Source: Thalassotalea nanhaiensis
GTDB taxonomy: Bacteria > Pseudomonadota > Gammaproteobacteria > Enterobacterales > Alteromonadaceae
Direction of reading: 5' to 3'
DNA: 64,000 nt
Assembly: GCF_031583575.1 (NCBI RefSeq)
Contig: NZ_CP134146.1
Coordinates: 1,674,001-1,738,000, forward strand
Part shown: one piece after another, positions 26,293 to 37,029 of the stretch
Numbering within the stretch: the first letter of the stretch is position 1
Layout of the letters: the number at the start of each line of letters is the position of its first letter
Notes under the pieces: generated by a model
Told to the model about the DNA's origin: nothing
Database searches by the model: none
What the model saw: only the letters and a program-made list of their open reading frames with translations
Position numbers and translations under genes: made by a program

Positions 26293-26709
26293 ATGGCTAG
26301 AGAATATGCTCGTACTGATCGAGTTGGACAACAAATCCAAAAAGAAATTGCTGTTATATTACAACGTGAAATCAAAGACCCACGTTTAGGTATGCTAACA
26401 GTATCTGCGGTTGAAGTTACCCGCGACTTGGCTTACGCCAAAGTATTTGTAACTTTCTTTAATGATGATCAATCTAAAGTGAAAGAGTCATTAGCTATCT
26501 TAAACGATGCAGCTGGTTTTATACGCTCGTTATTAGCAAAAACATTACGTGCTCGCATTATGCCGCACCTTAGATTTGAATATGACAAATCTTTGGTTGA
26601 AGGTGTTCGCATGACTACGATTGTTGATAAAGTTATTGCTGAAGATGAACGTAAAGCTCAATCAACTGATGAGCAAAATGAAGAATCGACTGACAAGCAG
26701 GAAGATTAA
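26293..26709 (+). CDS. rbfA: Ribosome-binding factor A
   Basis: About 138 residues from the ATG at 26293, preceded by TTGGAG; a TTG four codons earlier is the alternative. It is a KH-like protein that binds the 30S subunit near 16S helix 1 during late maturation and in cold adaptation. The family signature is [22 protein letters not shown] (about residues 25-46) with [14 protein letters not shown] (about 86-99). The acidic tail after residue 120 is variable. Its stop is 3 bases before truB, so the two are coupled. Confidence 0.97.
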   Translation: MAREYARTDRVGQQIQKEIAVILQREIKDPRLGMLTVSAVEVTRDLAYAKVFVTFFNDDQSKVKESLAILNDAAGFIRSLLAKTLRARIMPHLRFEYDKSLVEGVRMTTIVDKVIAEDERKAQSTDEQNEESTDKQED

Positions 26710-26712
26710 TTA

Positions 26713-27654
26713 ATGGCTAAGCGCAGAAAAGGTCGTCAAATTGACGGCGTTTTGTTACTTGATAAGCCTTATGAAATGTCTTCAAATTCAGCACTACAAG
26801 CAACAAAACGTATTTATTTTGCTAATAAAGCAGGCCATACCGGTGCACTAGATCCATTAGCCACAGGTATGTTGCCAATTTGTTTTGGCGAAGGAACTAA
26901 GTTTTCTCAGTTTTTATTGGATATTGATAAAACTTATATTGTTACTGCCAAGCTTGGTATTCGCACAACCACCAGCGATGCCGATGGAGAAATTGTTGCC
27001 GAAAAACCGGTAAATGTAACTGATGCGGAGCTATTGCCTGCGTTAGACTCATTTCGTGGTGATTCTAAACAAGTACCATCAATGTATTCAGCGTTGAAAC
27101 ATAAAGGTCAGCCTTTATATAAGTATGCGCGAGAAGGCATTACCATTGAGCGTGAAGCACGAGATATAACTGTATTTCGTTTAGATCTACTTCGCTTTGA
27201 AGGTGATGAAGTTGATTTAGAAATTCATGTATCAAAGGGCACCTATATTCGCACTATCATTGATGACTTGGGTGAGTTATTAGGTTGTGGTGCTCATGTG
27301 AGCATGTTACGCCGTACGGCTGTTGGTAATTACCCAATAGATAAAATGGTCACGATGGAGCATTTAGAAACGCTGCTTAACGATGCTAAAGAACAAGGCA
27401 TTAGCCCATCTGAAGTGTTAGACCCGTTACTATTACCAATGGACTCTGCAGTGTACATACTTGATTCGGTAACTGTGGATGATGAATCAGCTCGCTACTT
27501 ACGCTTTGGAAATCCTGTATCGATAAAATCGGCCCCGGCAACAGATACTTTATTAAAAGTCTATGTTGGTGATGAGCAAGAGTTTATTGGCGTAGGTATT
27601 ATCAATGATGATGGTATGTTAGCGCCTAAACGCATTGTTGTTGACCATCAATAA
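26713..27654 (+). CDS. truB: tRNA pseudouridine-55 synthase TruB
   Basis: A 313-residue enzyme that makes pseudouridine 55 in the T loop of tRNAs. The catalytic Asp lies in [15 protein letters not shown] (about residues 37-51). Other motifs are [20 protein letters not shown] (about 118-137) and [14 protein letters not shown] (about 175-188), followed by a PUA-like C-terminus. It begins just after rbfA, as in the E. coli operon. A long inverted repeat without a T run lies behind its stop. Confidence 0.97.
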   Translation: MAKRRKGRQIDGVLLLDKPYEMSSNSALQATKRIYFANKAGHTGALDPLATGMLPICFGEGTKFSQFLLDIDKTYIVTAKLGIRTTTSDADGEIVAEKPVNVTDAELLPALDSFRGDSKQVPSMYSALKHKGQPLYKYAREGITIEREARDITVFRLDLLRFEGDEVDLEIHVSKGTYIRTIIDDLGELLGCGAHVSMLRRTAVGNYPIDKMVTMEHLETLLNDAKEQGISPSEVLDPLLLPMDSAVYILDSVTVDDESARYLRFGNPVSIKSAPATDTLLKVYVGDEQEFIGVGIINDDGMLAPKRIVVDHQ

Positions 27655-27659
27655 CGAGT

Positions 27660-27713
27660 GTTAAGTAATAGATTGTAATTAATTTGGTCTTTGATTACTG
27701 ACTATTACTTAAC
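27660..27713. repeat. Long inverted repeat after truB
   Basis: Perfect 12-base arms GTTAAGTAATAG (27660-27671) and CTATTACTTAAC (27702-27713) flank a 30-base loop, which itself contains GTAAT/ATTAC. No T run follows, so an mRNA 3' stabiliser or binding site is more likely than a simple terminator. Confidence 0.65.
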
Positions 27714-27810
27714 CTAATTATTTGTTACATTCCTAATACATTTCTCTTCTATATTCAACTTGATACATTCGGTATATTGAACAATGCTCCAATTTTATTG
27801 ATTGTTCGTT

Positions 27811-29154
27811 ATGTTTAAATACTTAATATTTTTATCACTTTATTGTCTTTCCATCGGCTTGCATGCACAGCCTGTGGTAAATTCGTACGAAGCGATCATC
27901 AATGATAATTGGGCGCCTTTAAACACGACTGATGCACAAGGCAACCTTGTAGGTATCAAACTAGATTACCTGAAGTTGATATTTTCTAAGGCAAACCTCG
28001 AATATAATCTCGTCAAAACCGACAATTGGCGTCAAGCTTTAACTAAATTAAATAATAATCAATCTGACTTTTCATTGGGCGGAGCAAGTACCGATGATAG
28101 TGAATTTAAAAACTTAAACTATTCCAAAGAAATTACCTCATTTCCGTTAGCCTTGGCCATAAGTATTAATTCGCCTTTTGTTTCTGACTTTTCTTTTCTT
28201 GCTGGTAAAAAAATAGCTATTGGAGAGAATGAGGCCGCTCGTAAGTTTGTTGAGCGCAATTATCCGTTAATTGAGCTTGTTGCGGTAAAGGATACGTATC
28301 ATGCCTTAGACTTACTCTCTTACGGTGAAATTGATGGTGTTATTGATATTTTACCGGTATTGAGCACAAAAATTGTCAGCGATGGCTATTCAAACATTAA
28401 AATTGGCGGTATATCAGCAGATAAAGTTAGCATTAGATTTGTACTGAGCGACAAAGCCAAACATTTATTACCGCAATTAAATCAAGCTATCGATGGTATC
28501 AGTAAAGTAGAGCACCAAAAACTGCTGAAAAAGTGGCTTTATAACGCCCCTATTGAAGAAGAGAATAAGCACTTGATGATCGCTGTTATCGTTTGCTTGT
28601 GCATATTAACCTTAATCACCATTTACTTAGTGATATTAAAGTTTATTCATAGAAATTTAAAAATAGCCGCATTGACAGACCCTTTAACGAATGCCTATAA
28701 CCGGCAATATGCTAAAAAGTTCATCAATAAACAAAAGAAGCTGCAAAAATCTAAAGGGCAGCAATGTGCATTATTATTTATTGATATTGATGACTTTAAG
28801 AAAGTAAATGACAGCTATGGCCATGATATCGGCGATAAGCTCTTAAAAGATTTTGTTGAATACTTAAAATCCTGTTTTAGACATACTGACATTGTTGTAC
28901 GTTGGGGCGGTGAAGAATTTTTAATTATTCTCCCTAATACCAGCTCCGCAGCGATAAAGAATGTTGTCGAAAAGCTACAGCAGAATATTTCAACTGAAAA
29001 CTTTGCTACGGTTGGAGAGGTCAAGGTAAGTGGCTCGTACTCAATGCTAAGTGATACGCTAGGCTTAAATGAGCAATATAAATTGCTGGATAACAGCCTA
29101 TACTACGTTAAAAAAACTGGGAAGGGCAGAATTATTGAAAGTAAAGCTACTTAA
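27811..29154 (+). CDS. Periplasmic-sensor diguanylate cyclase
   Basis: About 447 residues from the ATG at 27811, which starts a signal peptide (MFKYLIFLSLYCLSIGLHAQP). Residues 20-250 resemble a solute-binding (SBP_bac_3) sensor domain with WAPLNTTDAQGNLVGIKLDYLKLI near its start. A transmembrane helix spans about 255-278. A GGDEF domain follows (about 285-445) with WGGEEFLIILP as active site. RHTD lies five residues before it, the spacing of the inhibitory I-site. It should make cyclic-di-GMP in response to a periplasmic ligand. It is inserted between truB and rpsO. Confidence 0.92.
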   Translation: MFKYLIFLSLYCLSIGLHAQPVVNSYEAIINDNWAPLNTTDAQGNLVGIKLDYLKLIFSKANLEYNLVKTDNWRQALTKLNNNQSDFSLGGASTDDSEFKNLNYSKEITSFPLALAISINSPFVSDFSFLAGKKIAIGENEAARKFVERNYPLIELVAVKDTYHALDLLSYGEIDGVIDILPVLSTKIVSDGYSNIKIGGISADKVSIRFVLSDKAKHLLPQLNQAIDGISKVEHQKLLKKWLYNAPIEEENKHLMIAVIVCLCILTLITIYLVILKFIHRNLKIAALTDPLTNAYNRQYAKKFINKQKKLQKSKGQQCALLFIDIDDFKKVNDSYGHDIGDKLLKDFVEYLKSCFRHTDIVVRWGGEEFLIILPNTSSAAIKNVVEKLQQNISTENFATVGEVKVSGSYSMLSDTLGLNEQYKLLDNSLYYVKKTGKGRIIESKAT

Positions 29155-29292
29155 ACAGGTGTAATGCTTGCTTTAATCCTAGAAAACACTTGCTATCTGT
29201 CATTTTATTGTTAGAATACGCGCTCTTTTGTCGCCCTGCTGAATTAGTGTTTGGCTTGGCGGGATTTTAAACTTAAACACTAAGGATACATT

Positions 29293-29562
29293 ATGTCTTT
29301 AAATGCTACTGAAAAAGCTGCAATCGTTGCAGAATACGCACAATCTGAAGGTGACACTGGTTCTCCAGAAGTTCAAGTTGCTTTGTTAACTACACAAATC
29401 AATCACTTACAAGGTCACTTCAAAGAGCACATCCATGATCACCACTCACGTCGTGGTTTATTACGCATGGTATCTCAACGTCGTAAATTACTTGATTACT
29501 TAAAAGGCAAAAACGTTACTCGTTACACTGCTTTAATTGGTAAATTAGGTTTACGTCGCTAA
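29293..29562 (+). CDS. rpsO: 30S ribosomal protein S15
   Basis: An 89-residue primary 16S-rRNA-binding protein of the central domain. It is identified by the family core [21 protein letters not shown] (in parts) and [20 protein letters not shown]. Length is exactly that of E. coli S15. The leader has a GTCGCCCTGC...TTGGCGGGAT pairing that may be part of autoregulation. A terminator follows. Unlike E. coli, pnp is not next; three other genes lie between. Confidence 0.98.
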   Translation: MSLNATEKAAIVAEYAQSEGDTGSPEVQVALLTTQINHLQGHFKEHIHDHHSRRGLLRMVSQRRKLLDYLKGKNVTRYTALIGKLGLRR

Positions 29563-29580
29563 GACTGAATCAAATCGATG

Positions 29581-29611
29581 AAAAAAGGAGCCTTATGGCT
29601 CCTTTTTTTTT
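29581..29611 (+). terminator. Terminator after rpsO
   Basis: AAAAAAGGAGCC and GGCTCCTTTTTT pair around TTAT, followed by a T run. The rest of the 300-base gap to the DUF3604 gene is AT-rich with no gene seen. Confidence 0.9.
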
Positions 29612-29867
29612 GCTGTTCACTTCTTATATTTCTCCGTATTTTCTATTTATATAAAATTAACAATAAAATGGTGATTATTGTTTGCAATTATTTGCTTGTG
29701 ATGATTTTATAGTCTATTTATTAATAAGTTAGTTATCTTCGAGAGTCATTTTTTTGTCTTTTCTGTTTATAAAATAATTATACAAATAGCCCGATTTGAG
29801 TAGACGATAACACCTTCAATGCGTTGCTCATCGATACATTACCAAATCACAGGTAAAGGAGTAATAT

Positions 29868-31781
29868 ATGAAGATGCAATTTTGCATTGTTAGCGCATTA
29901 ATTCTTGGAACATCAAGTTTAAGTGTACAAGCCTCAAGTGAAGCTACGGGAGGAGTAGATAAAACCTTTTCACCCTATGCCACATCCACTATGCCAACAA
30001 ATGTTTACTGGGGAGACTCTCACTTACATACTGGCTTATCTTTAGATGCCGGCTTATTTGGTAATACCGTTGGTCTTGATGATGCATATCGTTTAGCCCG
30101 AGGTGGAGAGATTAATTCATCTACGGGCATACCTGTGAAACTATCACGGCCATTGGATTGGTTAATTGTAACCGATCACACAGATTTGATGGGGATAGCG
30201 ACAGATATTAAAAAAGGCGCGCCAAATATTCTTGCAGAGCCAAAAGGCAAAGAATGGCATGGAAAATTTAAACAAGGTGGTAAAGCCGCTGGTGAAGCCG
30301 CTTTTGATTTGATTCAAAACTTTGCGCAAATGACTTTACCTGAACAGTTTGTTAAAGACTATAGCCCAGGCTCTGAAGTCTTCGGTAGTATATGGAAAGA
30401 AATTGTTGAGTCTGCTGAACGTAATAATGAACCCGGCTTGTTTACTGCATTTATTGGATACGAATGGACCTCTGTTCCTAAGGGCTTCAACCTTCATCGT
30501 AATGTAATTTTTAGAGATAATGCAGATAAAGCCTTACAGGTTCAGCCTCCTACTACTCAACCTCCTGTTGGGAGCACAGATCCTAAAACCTTATATAAAT
30601 GGTTAGCAGATTATGAACAAAAAACGGGCGGCAGTGCGTTTGCTTTTGCTCACAATGGTAACCTTTCAAATGGTTGGATGTTTCCAACTGAGAAAACTTA
30701 TCACGGTGGTGTGGTTGACAAAGCATATGTAACTGACAGAGCTAAGTGGGAACCTCATTATGAAATAACCCAAATTAAGGGGGATGGTGAAGCTCACCCA
30801 ACGTTATCACCAAATGACGAGTTTGCTGATTATGAAAACTGGGATGTAGGTAATTTAGATATATCTGAACTTAAAAAGCCAGAAATGCTGAAAGGTGAAT
30901 ATGGCCGGGAAGCGCTTAAGCAAGGTTTAATGTTAGAGAAAAAATTTGGTGTTAACCCTTACAAGTTTGGTGTAGGTGGCGCAACAGATAGTCATACTTC
31001 ACTTGCCACGGCAGAAGAAGATAACTTCTTTGGTAAATCAACCAGTGTTGAACCCAGTGCAGACAGAATCAGCCATCCTTTTGTTAAGTCAGATCTTGGC
31101 GCGTTTGAAGGATATACACTGGTCGCGTCTGGTTATACAGGTATTTGGGCACATGAAAATACTCGCGCTGCATTATTTGATGCAATGAAGCGCAAGGAAA
31201 CTTACGCAACCACCGGGCCTCGAATGACAGTACGATTTTTTGGTGGATGGGAGTATAAGTCTGAAGATCTTCTTGCTAATAACTCAGCAGAAATTGGCTA
31301 TCAGAAAGGCGTACCTATGGGCGGAGATTTGAAGAAGTCTTCTGGGGCTAAAGCACCAAACTTCATGGTTTCAGCAATGAAAGACCCAATCAGTGGTAAC
31401 CTTGACCGAGTACAAGTCATTAAAGGTTGGATGGACGAATCAGGAAAGCTTCACGAAAGAGTATATGATGTTGCCGTTTCTGATAACCGTAAGATAGGGG
31501 ATGATGGACGAGCAAAAGATCCTGTTGGCAATACGGTTGACTTGGAAACCGCAACTTGGAGTAATAGCATTGGAGATGCACAATTATCAGTAGTTTGGAC
31601 GGATCCTGATTTTGATAGTAACGAGTCTGCTTTTTATTATGTGCGCGTTATTGAAATTCCAACACCTCGCTGGGTACTGTACGATAAAGTAAGGCTTGGT
31701 GCTAAAATTCCTAAAGAGGCAGAGTTAGTTGGTCAAGAGCGAGCCTACACTTCGCCAATTTGGTATTCACCTAACGAATAG
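29868..31781 (+). CDS. DUF3604 family protein
   Basis: A 637-residue protein with a signal peptide (residues 1-22, cut after VQA). It opens the mature part with [17 protein letters not shown] (about residues 45-61), a PHP-like metal-binding HxH, and has [12 protein letters not shown] (about 99), [12 protein letters not shown] (about 262) and [11 protein letters not shown] (about 374). These metal-ligand motifs suggest a phosphoesterase-like hydrolase exported to the periplasm. The substrate is unknown. AAAGGAG precedes the ATG. It heads a three-gene unit with a PpiC-type isomerase and a HupE/UreJ-like protein. Confidence 0.85.
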   Translation: MKMQFCIVSALILGTSSLSVQASSEATGGVDKTFSPYATSTMPTNVYWGDSHLHTGLSLDAGLFGNTVGLDDAYRLARGGEINSSTGIPVKLSRPLDWLIVTDHTDLMGIATDIKKGAPNILAEPKGKEWHGKFKQGGKAAGEAAFDLIQNFAQMTLPEQFVKDYSPGSEVFGSIWKEIVESAERNNEPGLFTAFIGYEWTSVPKGFNLHRNVIFRDNADKALQVQPPTTQPPVGSTDPKTLYKWLADYEQKTGGSAFAFAHNGNLSNGWMFPTEKTYHGGVVDKAYVTDRAKWEPHYEITQIKGDGEAHPTLSPNDEFADYENWDVGNLDISELKKPEMLKGEYGREALKQGLMLEKKFGVNPYKFGVGGATDSHTSLATAEEDNFFGKSTSVEPSADRISHPFVKSDLGAFEGYTLVASGYTGIWAHENTRAALFDAMKRKETYATTGPRMTVRFFGGWEYKSEDLLANNSAEIGYQKGVPMGGDLKKSSGAKAPNFMVSAMKDPISGNLDRVQVIKGWMDESGKLHERVYDVAVSDNRKIGDDGRAKDPVGNTVDLETATWSNSIGDAQLSVVWTDPDFDSNESAFYYVRVIEIPTPRWVLYDKVRLGAKIPKEAELVGQERAYTSPIWYSPNE

Positions 31782-31840
31782 TACTATTTGCAGTTAGTGA
31801 TAGGGGGAAACCCCTATCCAAATATCTTTCGAAGGACATT

Positions 31841-32677
31841 ATGTTTATAAAAATTATAACTGAACCACTCATACACTTTCTTCTTTTATCCATCATTATT
31901 TTTGTCATCTATGACGCCAACAATACTCCCGTCTCAGACAGTTACCAAGTAACGGTAAGTGAAGGCAGAGTACAGCAAATCAAGAACGATATTGTAAATT
32001 CAAAGCAACGTTTACCTGTTGGTAAAGAGCTGGATATAGCGATTAAAAGCTTTGCTCTCAATGAAATTTATTTAAGAGAAGCTAGAGAGTTGGGCCTAAA
32101 TAAAGGCGATAAAATAATAAATCGTCGCTTACGTCAAAAAATGGAATATCTATTAGATGAAATGGCGTCACTACAAGAGCCAAGTAGCGAAGAGTTAAAC
32201 CAATTTTATGATAACAATATTGACCGATATCATTTGCCTAATTCTTATAGTTTTACTCAAGTTTATGTGTCAACTGATCGAACAAAAGATGAGTTAGTAA
32301 AGCACATCAATATGCAAAAGCTATTGATTGAACAGGGCAAAGAGCCACAAGCTGATGCCAGTATGTTACCTGCAGAAATAAATAACAAAACAAGTCTGCA
32401 GGTTGAACGTGAGCTTGGCAAAATACTTGCGTTAAAGCTTGAACAGTTGCCGTTAAACCAATGGGCAGGGCCGATATCTTCTAATATAGGTCAACATTTT
32501 ATTTATCTTCACAGTAGGTCTGTTAAAAAAACTAAACCATTTGAGCTGGTGAAAGAAGAAGTGTTGAGCGATTGGCAATATGAACAAAGAGATAAATTTA
32601 AGCAAGCATATGAAAGTGAACTGATGCAACGCTACATTGTTGATGTGAAAATGCCAAACGTAAATGAGGCAGGCTAG
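31841..32677 (+). CDS. Membrane-anchored PpiC-type peptidyl-prolyl isomerase
   Basis: A 278-residue protein with an N-terminal transmembrane segment (about residues 9-26), then an SurA/PrsA-like helical region and a parvulin-type domain (about 125-235, containing SYSFTQVYVSTDRTKDE and WAGPISSNIGQHFIYLHSR). It probably helps fold exported neighbours such as the DUF3604 protein. Its parvulin domain is degenerate, so isomerase activity is uncertain. The stop overlaps the start of the HupE-like gene by one base. Confidence 0.78.
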   Translation: MFIKIITEPLIHFLLLSIIIFVIYDANNTPVSDSYQVTVSEGRVQQIKNDIVNSKQRLPVGKELDIAIKSFALNEIYLREARELGLNKGDKIINRRLRQKMEYLLDEMASLQEPSSEELNQFYDNNIDRYHLPNSYSFTQVYVSTDRTKDELVKHINMQKLLIEQGKEPQADASMLPAEINNKTSLQVERELGKILALKLEQLPLNQWAGPISSNIGQHFIYLHSRSVKKTKPFELVKEEVLSDWQYEQRDKFKQAYESELMQRYIVDVKMPNVNEAG

Positions 32678-33663
32678 TGAGACTATTTTTATTAATCATT
32701 GCCTTAGCAGTTAGTCAGTTCACTTGGGCGGATGATTTTCGCCCAGCGTCGCTAACCCTACAGCCTTTAGCCAACGACCGCTACGAAGTGTTATGGAACT
32801 TACCAATTAAAAACCGCCAGCTACCACAGTTTAACGTGGTTTTTGATCAAGCTACAATTGAGTATTTACCTAAAAGAAGCCGAACAGTAGGTGGTTCTTA
32901 TCTGCAGTCGTGGGAAATTTCTCGCGCTAATGGCATTGGCGGAATGGAAATCACTATTGAAGGCCTTAATGGCAGTAGTTATGAAGTGATATTGAGAATT
33001 CCTGTAAATGGTAAAGGTACTACTATAACTACTGTATTAAATACCGAAGCACCATTTTATAAAGTGCCAGTCTCAGAAAGTTTTTCACCCAGTTCAGTGT
33101 TTATTAATTATTTAGAGTTAGGGTTTGAACACATTTTAGCTGGCTTTGATCATCTACTGTTTGTATTTGCACTCGTACTGTTGGTTGTTGGTTGGCGCAA
33201 GTTACTTTGGACAATTACCTTTTTTACTATTGCGCACAGCTTTACTTTGGCAGCAGTCACTCTAAATCTAATACATTTACCTGGCCCGCCAGTAGAAGCG
33301 GTTATTGCATTATCTATTGTATTTTTAGCTAAGGAGATAATTACCGTCCATCGAGGTAAGCTGAGTTTTGCTTGCCAGTATCCTTGGGTCGTGGCATTTA
33401 TATTTGGGTTGTTACATGGAATGGGGTTTGCCGGAGCATTAAATGAAATTGGCGTGCCTGAAAGCGAGGTGTTTATTGCTTTATTGTCATTTAATATAGG
33501 TGTAGAACTCGGACAAATTGCTTTTGTCGCGGCAATACTATTTCTGATAATGTTAAGTAAAAGGTTGCTTTCTATGCTACCTACTTGGATGCATCAGATA
33601 CCAGCTTATGCAATTGGCAGTGTTGCCAGTATCTGGTTACTTCAGCGACTTATGGTTTTTTAA
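32677..33663 (+). CDS. HupE/UreJ family membrane protein
   Basis: A 328-residue protein from a GTG that overlaps the previous stop. A signal peptide (1-18) precedes a periplasmic domain (about 19-145) and then six or seven transmembrane helices. The helices carry the family's histidine motifs: LGFEHILAGFDHLLFVF (about residues 148-164), TIAHSFTLA (about 183) and LLHGMGFAGAL (about 246). HupE/UreJ proteins are thought to move nickel or other metals. A metal role with the metal-dependent DUF3604 hydrolase is plausible but inferred. Confidence 0.85.
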   Translation: MRLFLLIIALAVSQFTWADDFRPASLTLQPLANDRYEVLWNLPIKNRQLPQFNVVFDQATIEYLPKRSRTVGGSYLQSWEISRANGIGGMEITIEGLNGSSYEVILRIPVNGKGTTITTVLNTEAPFYKVPVSESFSPSSVFINYLELGFEHILAGFDHLLFVFALVLLVVGWRKLLWTITFFTIAHSFTLAAVTLNLIHLPGPPVEAVIALSIVFLAKEIITVHRGKLSFACQYPWVVAFIFGLLHGMGFAGALNEIGVPESEVFIALLSFNIGVELGQIAFVAAILFLIMLSKRLLSMLPTWMHQIPAYAIGSVASIWLLQRLMVF

Positions 33664-33747
33664 AGCCAACAAACTGAAAGGCTAAAAATAATTAGAATGA
33701 TAATATTTATATAAACGCCGAATTTACATGAATTTTTTGATATTTGT

Positions 33748-33776
33748 AGAGTCATAGAACATGGCTCTTTTTTTTG
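33748..33776 (+). terminator. Terminator after the HupE-like gene
   Basis: AGAGTCAT and ATGGCTCT pair (one G-T), followed by eight T. Confidence 0.75.
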
Positions 33777-33795
33777 TGCCAAACTCCATTAATTT

Positions 33796-33836
33796 ATGAG
33801 TTATTTGCTAGCAATAACTCATAACTTGCGTATAAT
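33796..33836 (+). promoter_or_regulatory. pnp promoter with overlapping palindrome
   Basis: ATGAGTTAT (33796-33804) and ATAACTCAT (33814-33822) flank TTGCTAGCA, forming an almost perfect 27-base palindrome. It ends 8 bases before TATAAT (33831-33836). It covers the -35 position, so it could be an operator. If transcribed by read-through, it would fold as a hairpin like the RNase III site of E. coli pnp. Confidence 0.5.
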
Positions 33837-33899
33837 TAGTCGCGAAATTATATATGAAATAAAATAGGGCATGGGTCCTATCAAAAAAAGGAAAAAACA

Positions 33900-36020
33900 G
33901 TGACTCCAATTACTAAAACATTTGAGTACGGACAGCACACAGTAACCCTAGAAACAGGTGTTATCGCTCGTCAAGCAACAGCAGCCGTAATGGCAAGCAT
34001 GGATGATACATGCGTATTAGTATCTGTAGTAGGAAAAAAAGAAGCTAAAGAAGGCCAAGACTTTTTCCCATTAACAGTTAACTACCAAGAAAAAACATAT
34101 GCCGCAGGTAAAATACCTGGTGGCTTCTTCAAGCGTGAAGGTCGTCCTTCAGAAGAAGAAACATTAACAGCCCGTTTAATTGACCGTCCAATCCGTCCAT
34201 TATTCCCAGAAGGCTTTAATAACGAAGTTCAAGTTATTATCACTGTAGTTTCAGCAAACCCTGAAATTGCCCCAGACATTATCTCATTGTTAGGTACTTC
34301 AGCTGCATTAGCAATCACTGGTATGCCATTTAGTGGTCCAGTTGGTGCTGCTCGTGTTGGTTACCTTAACGATGCGTACGTTTTAAACCCATTACAATCA
34401 GAGCTTGAAGAGAGCAAACTAGACTTAGTTGTTGCTGGTACTGAAGCTGCTGTATTAATGGTTGAATCTGAAGCTGACGTGCTTAGCGAAGAAGTTATGC
34501 TTGGCGCCGTTGTTTACGGTCATGAGCAATCTCAAGTTGCAATCAATGCAATTAAAGAGTTTGCTGCTGAAGTAAACACTCCTTCATGGAACTGGGAAGC
34601 ACCAGTTAAAAATGAAGCGTTAACAGCTAAAATCGCTGAAATTGCCGCTGGTGATGTAAACGATGCTTACCAAATTACTGAAAAAGCTGAGCGTTACGAA
34701 AAAGTTGCTGCTATCAGAAACTCAGTAGTTGAAGCATTACTTGCTGAAGATGCAGAGTTAAACGTTCAAGAAGCAAAAGATTTATTCCACGACTTAGAGA
34801 AAAAAGTTGTTCGTGAACGTATCACTTCAGGTGCTCCTCGTATTGATGGTCGTGATCCTGAAATGATCCGTGCATTAGATGTAATGACTGGCGTTTTACC
34901 TCGTACTCACGGTTCTGCTGTGTTTACTCGTGGTGAAACTCAAGCATTAGTTGCTGCTACTCTTGGTACACAACGCGATGCTCAACGTATTGAAACAATT
35001 TTAGGTGAGAAAACTGACACCTTTATGTTGCATTACAACTTCCCTCCATACAGTGTAGGCGAAACTGGTTTTGTTGGTTCACCTAAGCGTCGTGAAATTG
35101 GTCACGGTCGTCTTGCAAAACGCGGTATGTTAGCTGTTATGCCAACGATTGAAGAATTCCCGTATTCAATACGTGTTGTTTCTGAAATTACTGAATCAAA
35201 TGGTTCATCTTCAATGGCATCAGTTTGTGGTACTTCATTAGCGCTTATGGATGCTGGTGTACCAATTAAAGCATCTGTTGCTGGTATAGCTATGGGTCTT
35301 GTTAAAGAAGGTGACAGCCACGTTGTTCTTTCTGATATCTTAGGTGACGAAGATCACTTAGGTGACATGGACTTTAAAGTAGCCGGTACTAAAGATGGTA
35401 TCACTGCACTACAAATGGATATCAAAATTGAAGGTATCACCAAAGATATTATGCAAACCGCACTTGTACAAGCAAAAGGCGCGCGTATTCATATCTTAGG
35501 TACAATGGACGAAGCAATTAATTCAGCTCGTGAAGATATCTCGCAATTCGCTCCTCGTATTCATACGATGAAAGTTAACCAAGATAAAATCCGTGACATC
35601 ATTGGTAAAGGCGGCGCAACTATTCGTCAACTTACTGAAGAAACTGGCACTACGATTGAAATCGAAGATGACGGTACTGTTAAAATTGCAGCTACATCAG
35701 GCGAGCAAGCTGAAGATGCTATCAACCGCATTAAAGCATTAACTGCTGAAATCGAAGTTGGTACTATCTACACCGGTAAAGTTGTACGTATCGTTGACTT
35801 TGGTGCGTTCGTTAACGTATTACCTGGTAAAGATGGTTTAGTTCATATTTCACAAATTGCTGAAGAGCGTGTGAATAACGTGACTGATTTCTTATCAGAA
35901 GGTCAAGAAGTAACTGTTAAAGTTCTTGAAGTTGACCGTCAAGGCCGTGTTCGTTTAAGCATGAAAGAAGCGGTTGAAAAACCAGCTGAATCAGCTGAAG
36001 AAGCACCAGCTGCTGAGTAA
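33900..36020 (+). CDS. pnp: Polynucleotide phosphorylase
   Basis: A 706-residue 3'-5' exoribonuclease that degrades RNA using phosphate and is part of the degradosome. It has two RNase PH-like halves (about 5-210 and 310-545), with [14 protein letters not shown] in the first and [19 protein letters not shown] in the second. A KH domain ([16 protein letters not shown], about 560-575) and an S1 domain (about 620-690) follow, then an acidic tail. It starts at GTG with AAAAGG upstream. Confidence 0.98.
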   Translation: MTPITKTFEYGQHTVTLETGVIARQATAAVMASMDDTCVLVSVVGKKEAKEGQDFFPLTVNYQEKTYAAGKIPGGFFKREGRPSEEETLTARLIDRPIRPLFPEGFNNEVQVIITVVSANPEIAPDIISLLGTSAALAITGMPFSGPVGAARVGYLNDAYVLNPLQSELEESKLDLVVAGTEAAVLMVESEADVLSEEVMLGAVVYGHEQSQVAINAIKEFAAEVNTPSWNWEAPVKNEALTAKIAEIAAGDVNDAYQITEKAERYEKVAAIRNSVVEALLAEDAELNVQEAKDLFHDLEKKVVRERITSGAPRIDGRDPEMIRALDVMTGVLPRTHGSAVFTRGETQALVAATLGTQRDAQRIETILGEKTDTFMLHYNFPPYSVGETGFVGSPKRREIGHGRLAKRGMLAVMPTIEEFPYSIRVVSEITESNGSSSMASVCGTSLALMDAGVPIKASVAGIAMGLVKEGDSHVVLSDILGDEDHLGDMDFKVAGTKDGITALQMDIKIEGITKDIMQTALVQAKGARIHILGTMDEAINSAREDISQFAPRIHTMKVNQDKIRDIIGKGGATIRQLTEETGTTIEIEDDGTVKIAATSGEQAEDAINRIKALTAEIEVGTIYTGKVVRIVDFGAFVNVLPGKDGLVHISQIAEERVNNVTDFLSEGQEVTVKVLEVDRQGRVRLSMKEAVEKPAESAEEAPAAE

Positions 36021-36051
36021 TTAAAGCTAAACTTTTAATTTACTTAAAAAT

Positions 36052-36075
36052 AAGGAGCCGAAAGGCTCCTTTTTT
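36052..36075 (+). terminator. Terminator after pnp
   Basis: AAGGAGCC and GGCTCCTT pair around a GAAA tetraloop, followed by T residues. Confidence 0.92.
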
Positions 36076-36129
36076 ATATATACTCTATTATAGTTATATC
36101 TATATTCTTGAAGTGTTTTAGGACTGTCT

Positions 36130-37017
36130 GTGAAAATAAAGTTTTCCCTTGTTACCATTTTACTGCTCTCAATACTTTCCGGTTGTGCATCGTCTTCTAA
36201 TACGCAGTCGTCCAGTGTGGCCAAAGTTGTTATTGCAGAGCCATTACCCGTTAATCAACAAAGTGAAGTTGCGATTGCTCGTCTTACTGAAATTTTGAAC
36301 CGGGTTGAAGTATCGCAAGATCAAAAAGCTAAATTGTTTTATGACCGAGGCGTCATTTATGACAGTGTTGGTCTGAGAGGATTAGCGAGTTATGATTTTC
36401 AGCGAGCATTAAGGTTAAAACCTGATTTAGTTGATGCCTATAACTTTATTGGTATTCATCACACTCAAAGGCAAGAATTTTTACAAGCTTATGAAGCATT
36501 TGATTCTGCCATCGAGCTTGATGAGAAACATGAATATGCCTATTTAAACCGCGGTATTGCCCTTTATTATGGAGGGCGACCACAGCTAGCGTTAGAAGAT
36601 ATGCGTCGTTTTCAGTTAGAACAACAAAATGACCCGTACCGAATTTCTTGGTTGTATATTATTGAAAATGAAATAGACCCTGTAAGCGCAAAAGATAACT
36701 TAAGAGTTAACCTAAGTAGCATTGGTCATAACAGTTGGGCTAATAATATTTTGCGCTTGTTTTTAGGTGATATAAGTGAACAAGATTTTGTTGCTACGTT
36801 AACGGTAGGTGTTAAAAGCCATAAAGAGTTGGTTGACCGACTTTGTGAAGGGTACTTTTATTTAGGAAAATATAAGCTGTTAAATAAATCAGTAAATACC
36901 TCCTCTGATTATTTTAAATTAGCATTAAGTACTAACGTTTATGAATTCATCGAACATAGGTATGCGAAACTAGAGCTGGATTTGATCAAAGCTAACGTAG
37001 CGCCTATGCCGAACTAA
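36130..37017 (+). CDS. nlpI: Lipoprotein NlpI
   Basis: A 295-residue TPR lipoprotein of the outer membrane that in E. coli binds Prc and peptidoglycan enzymes and adjusts murein hydrolase levels. The lipobox is LSILSGC (residues 14-20). TPR repeats run from about 70 to 150 (KLFYDRGVIYDSVGLRGLAS, DAYNFIGIHHTQ, AYLNRGIALYYGG). Starts at GTG. The position after pnp is conserved. Its stop is 12 bases before the next gene. Confidence 0.95.
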   Translation: MKIKFSLVTILLLSILSGCASSSNTQSSSVAKVVIAEPLPVNQQSEVAIARLTEILNRVEVSQDQKAKLFYDRGVIYDSVGLRGLASYDFQRALRLKPDLVDAYNFIGIHHTQRQEFLQAYEAFDSAIELDEKHEYAYLNRGIALYYGGRPQLALEDMRRFQLEQQNDPYRISWLYIIENEIDPVSAKDNLRVNLSSIGHNSWANNILRLFLGDISEQDFVATLTVGVKSHKELVDRLCEGYFYLGKYKLLNKSVNTSSDYFKLALSTNVYEFIEHRYAKLELDLIKANVAPMPN

Positions 37018-37029
37018 ACGGCACTCACA

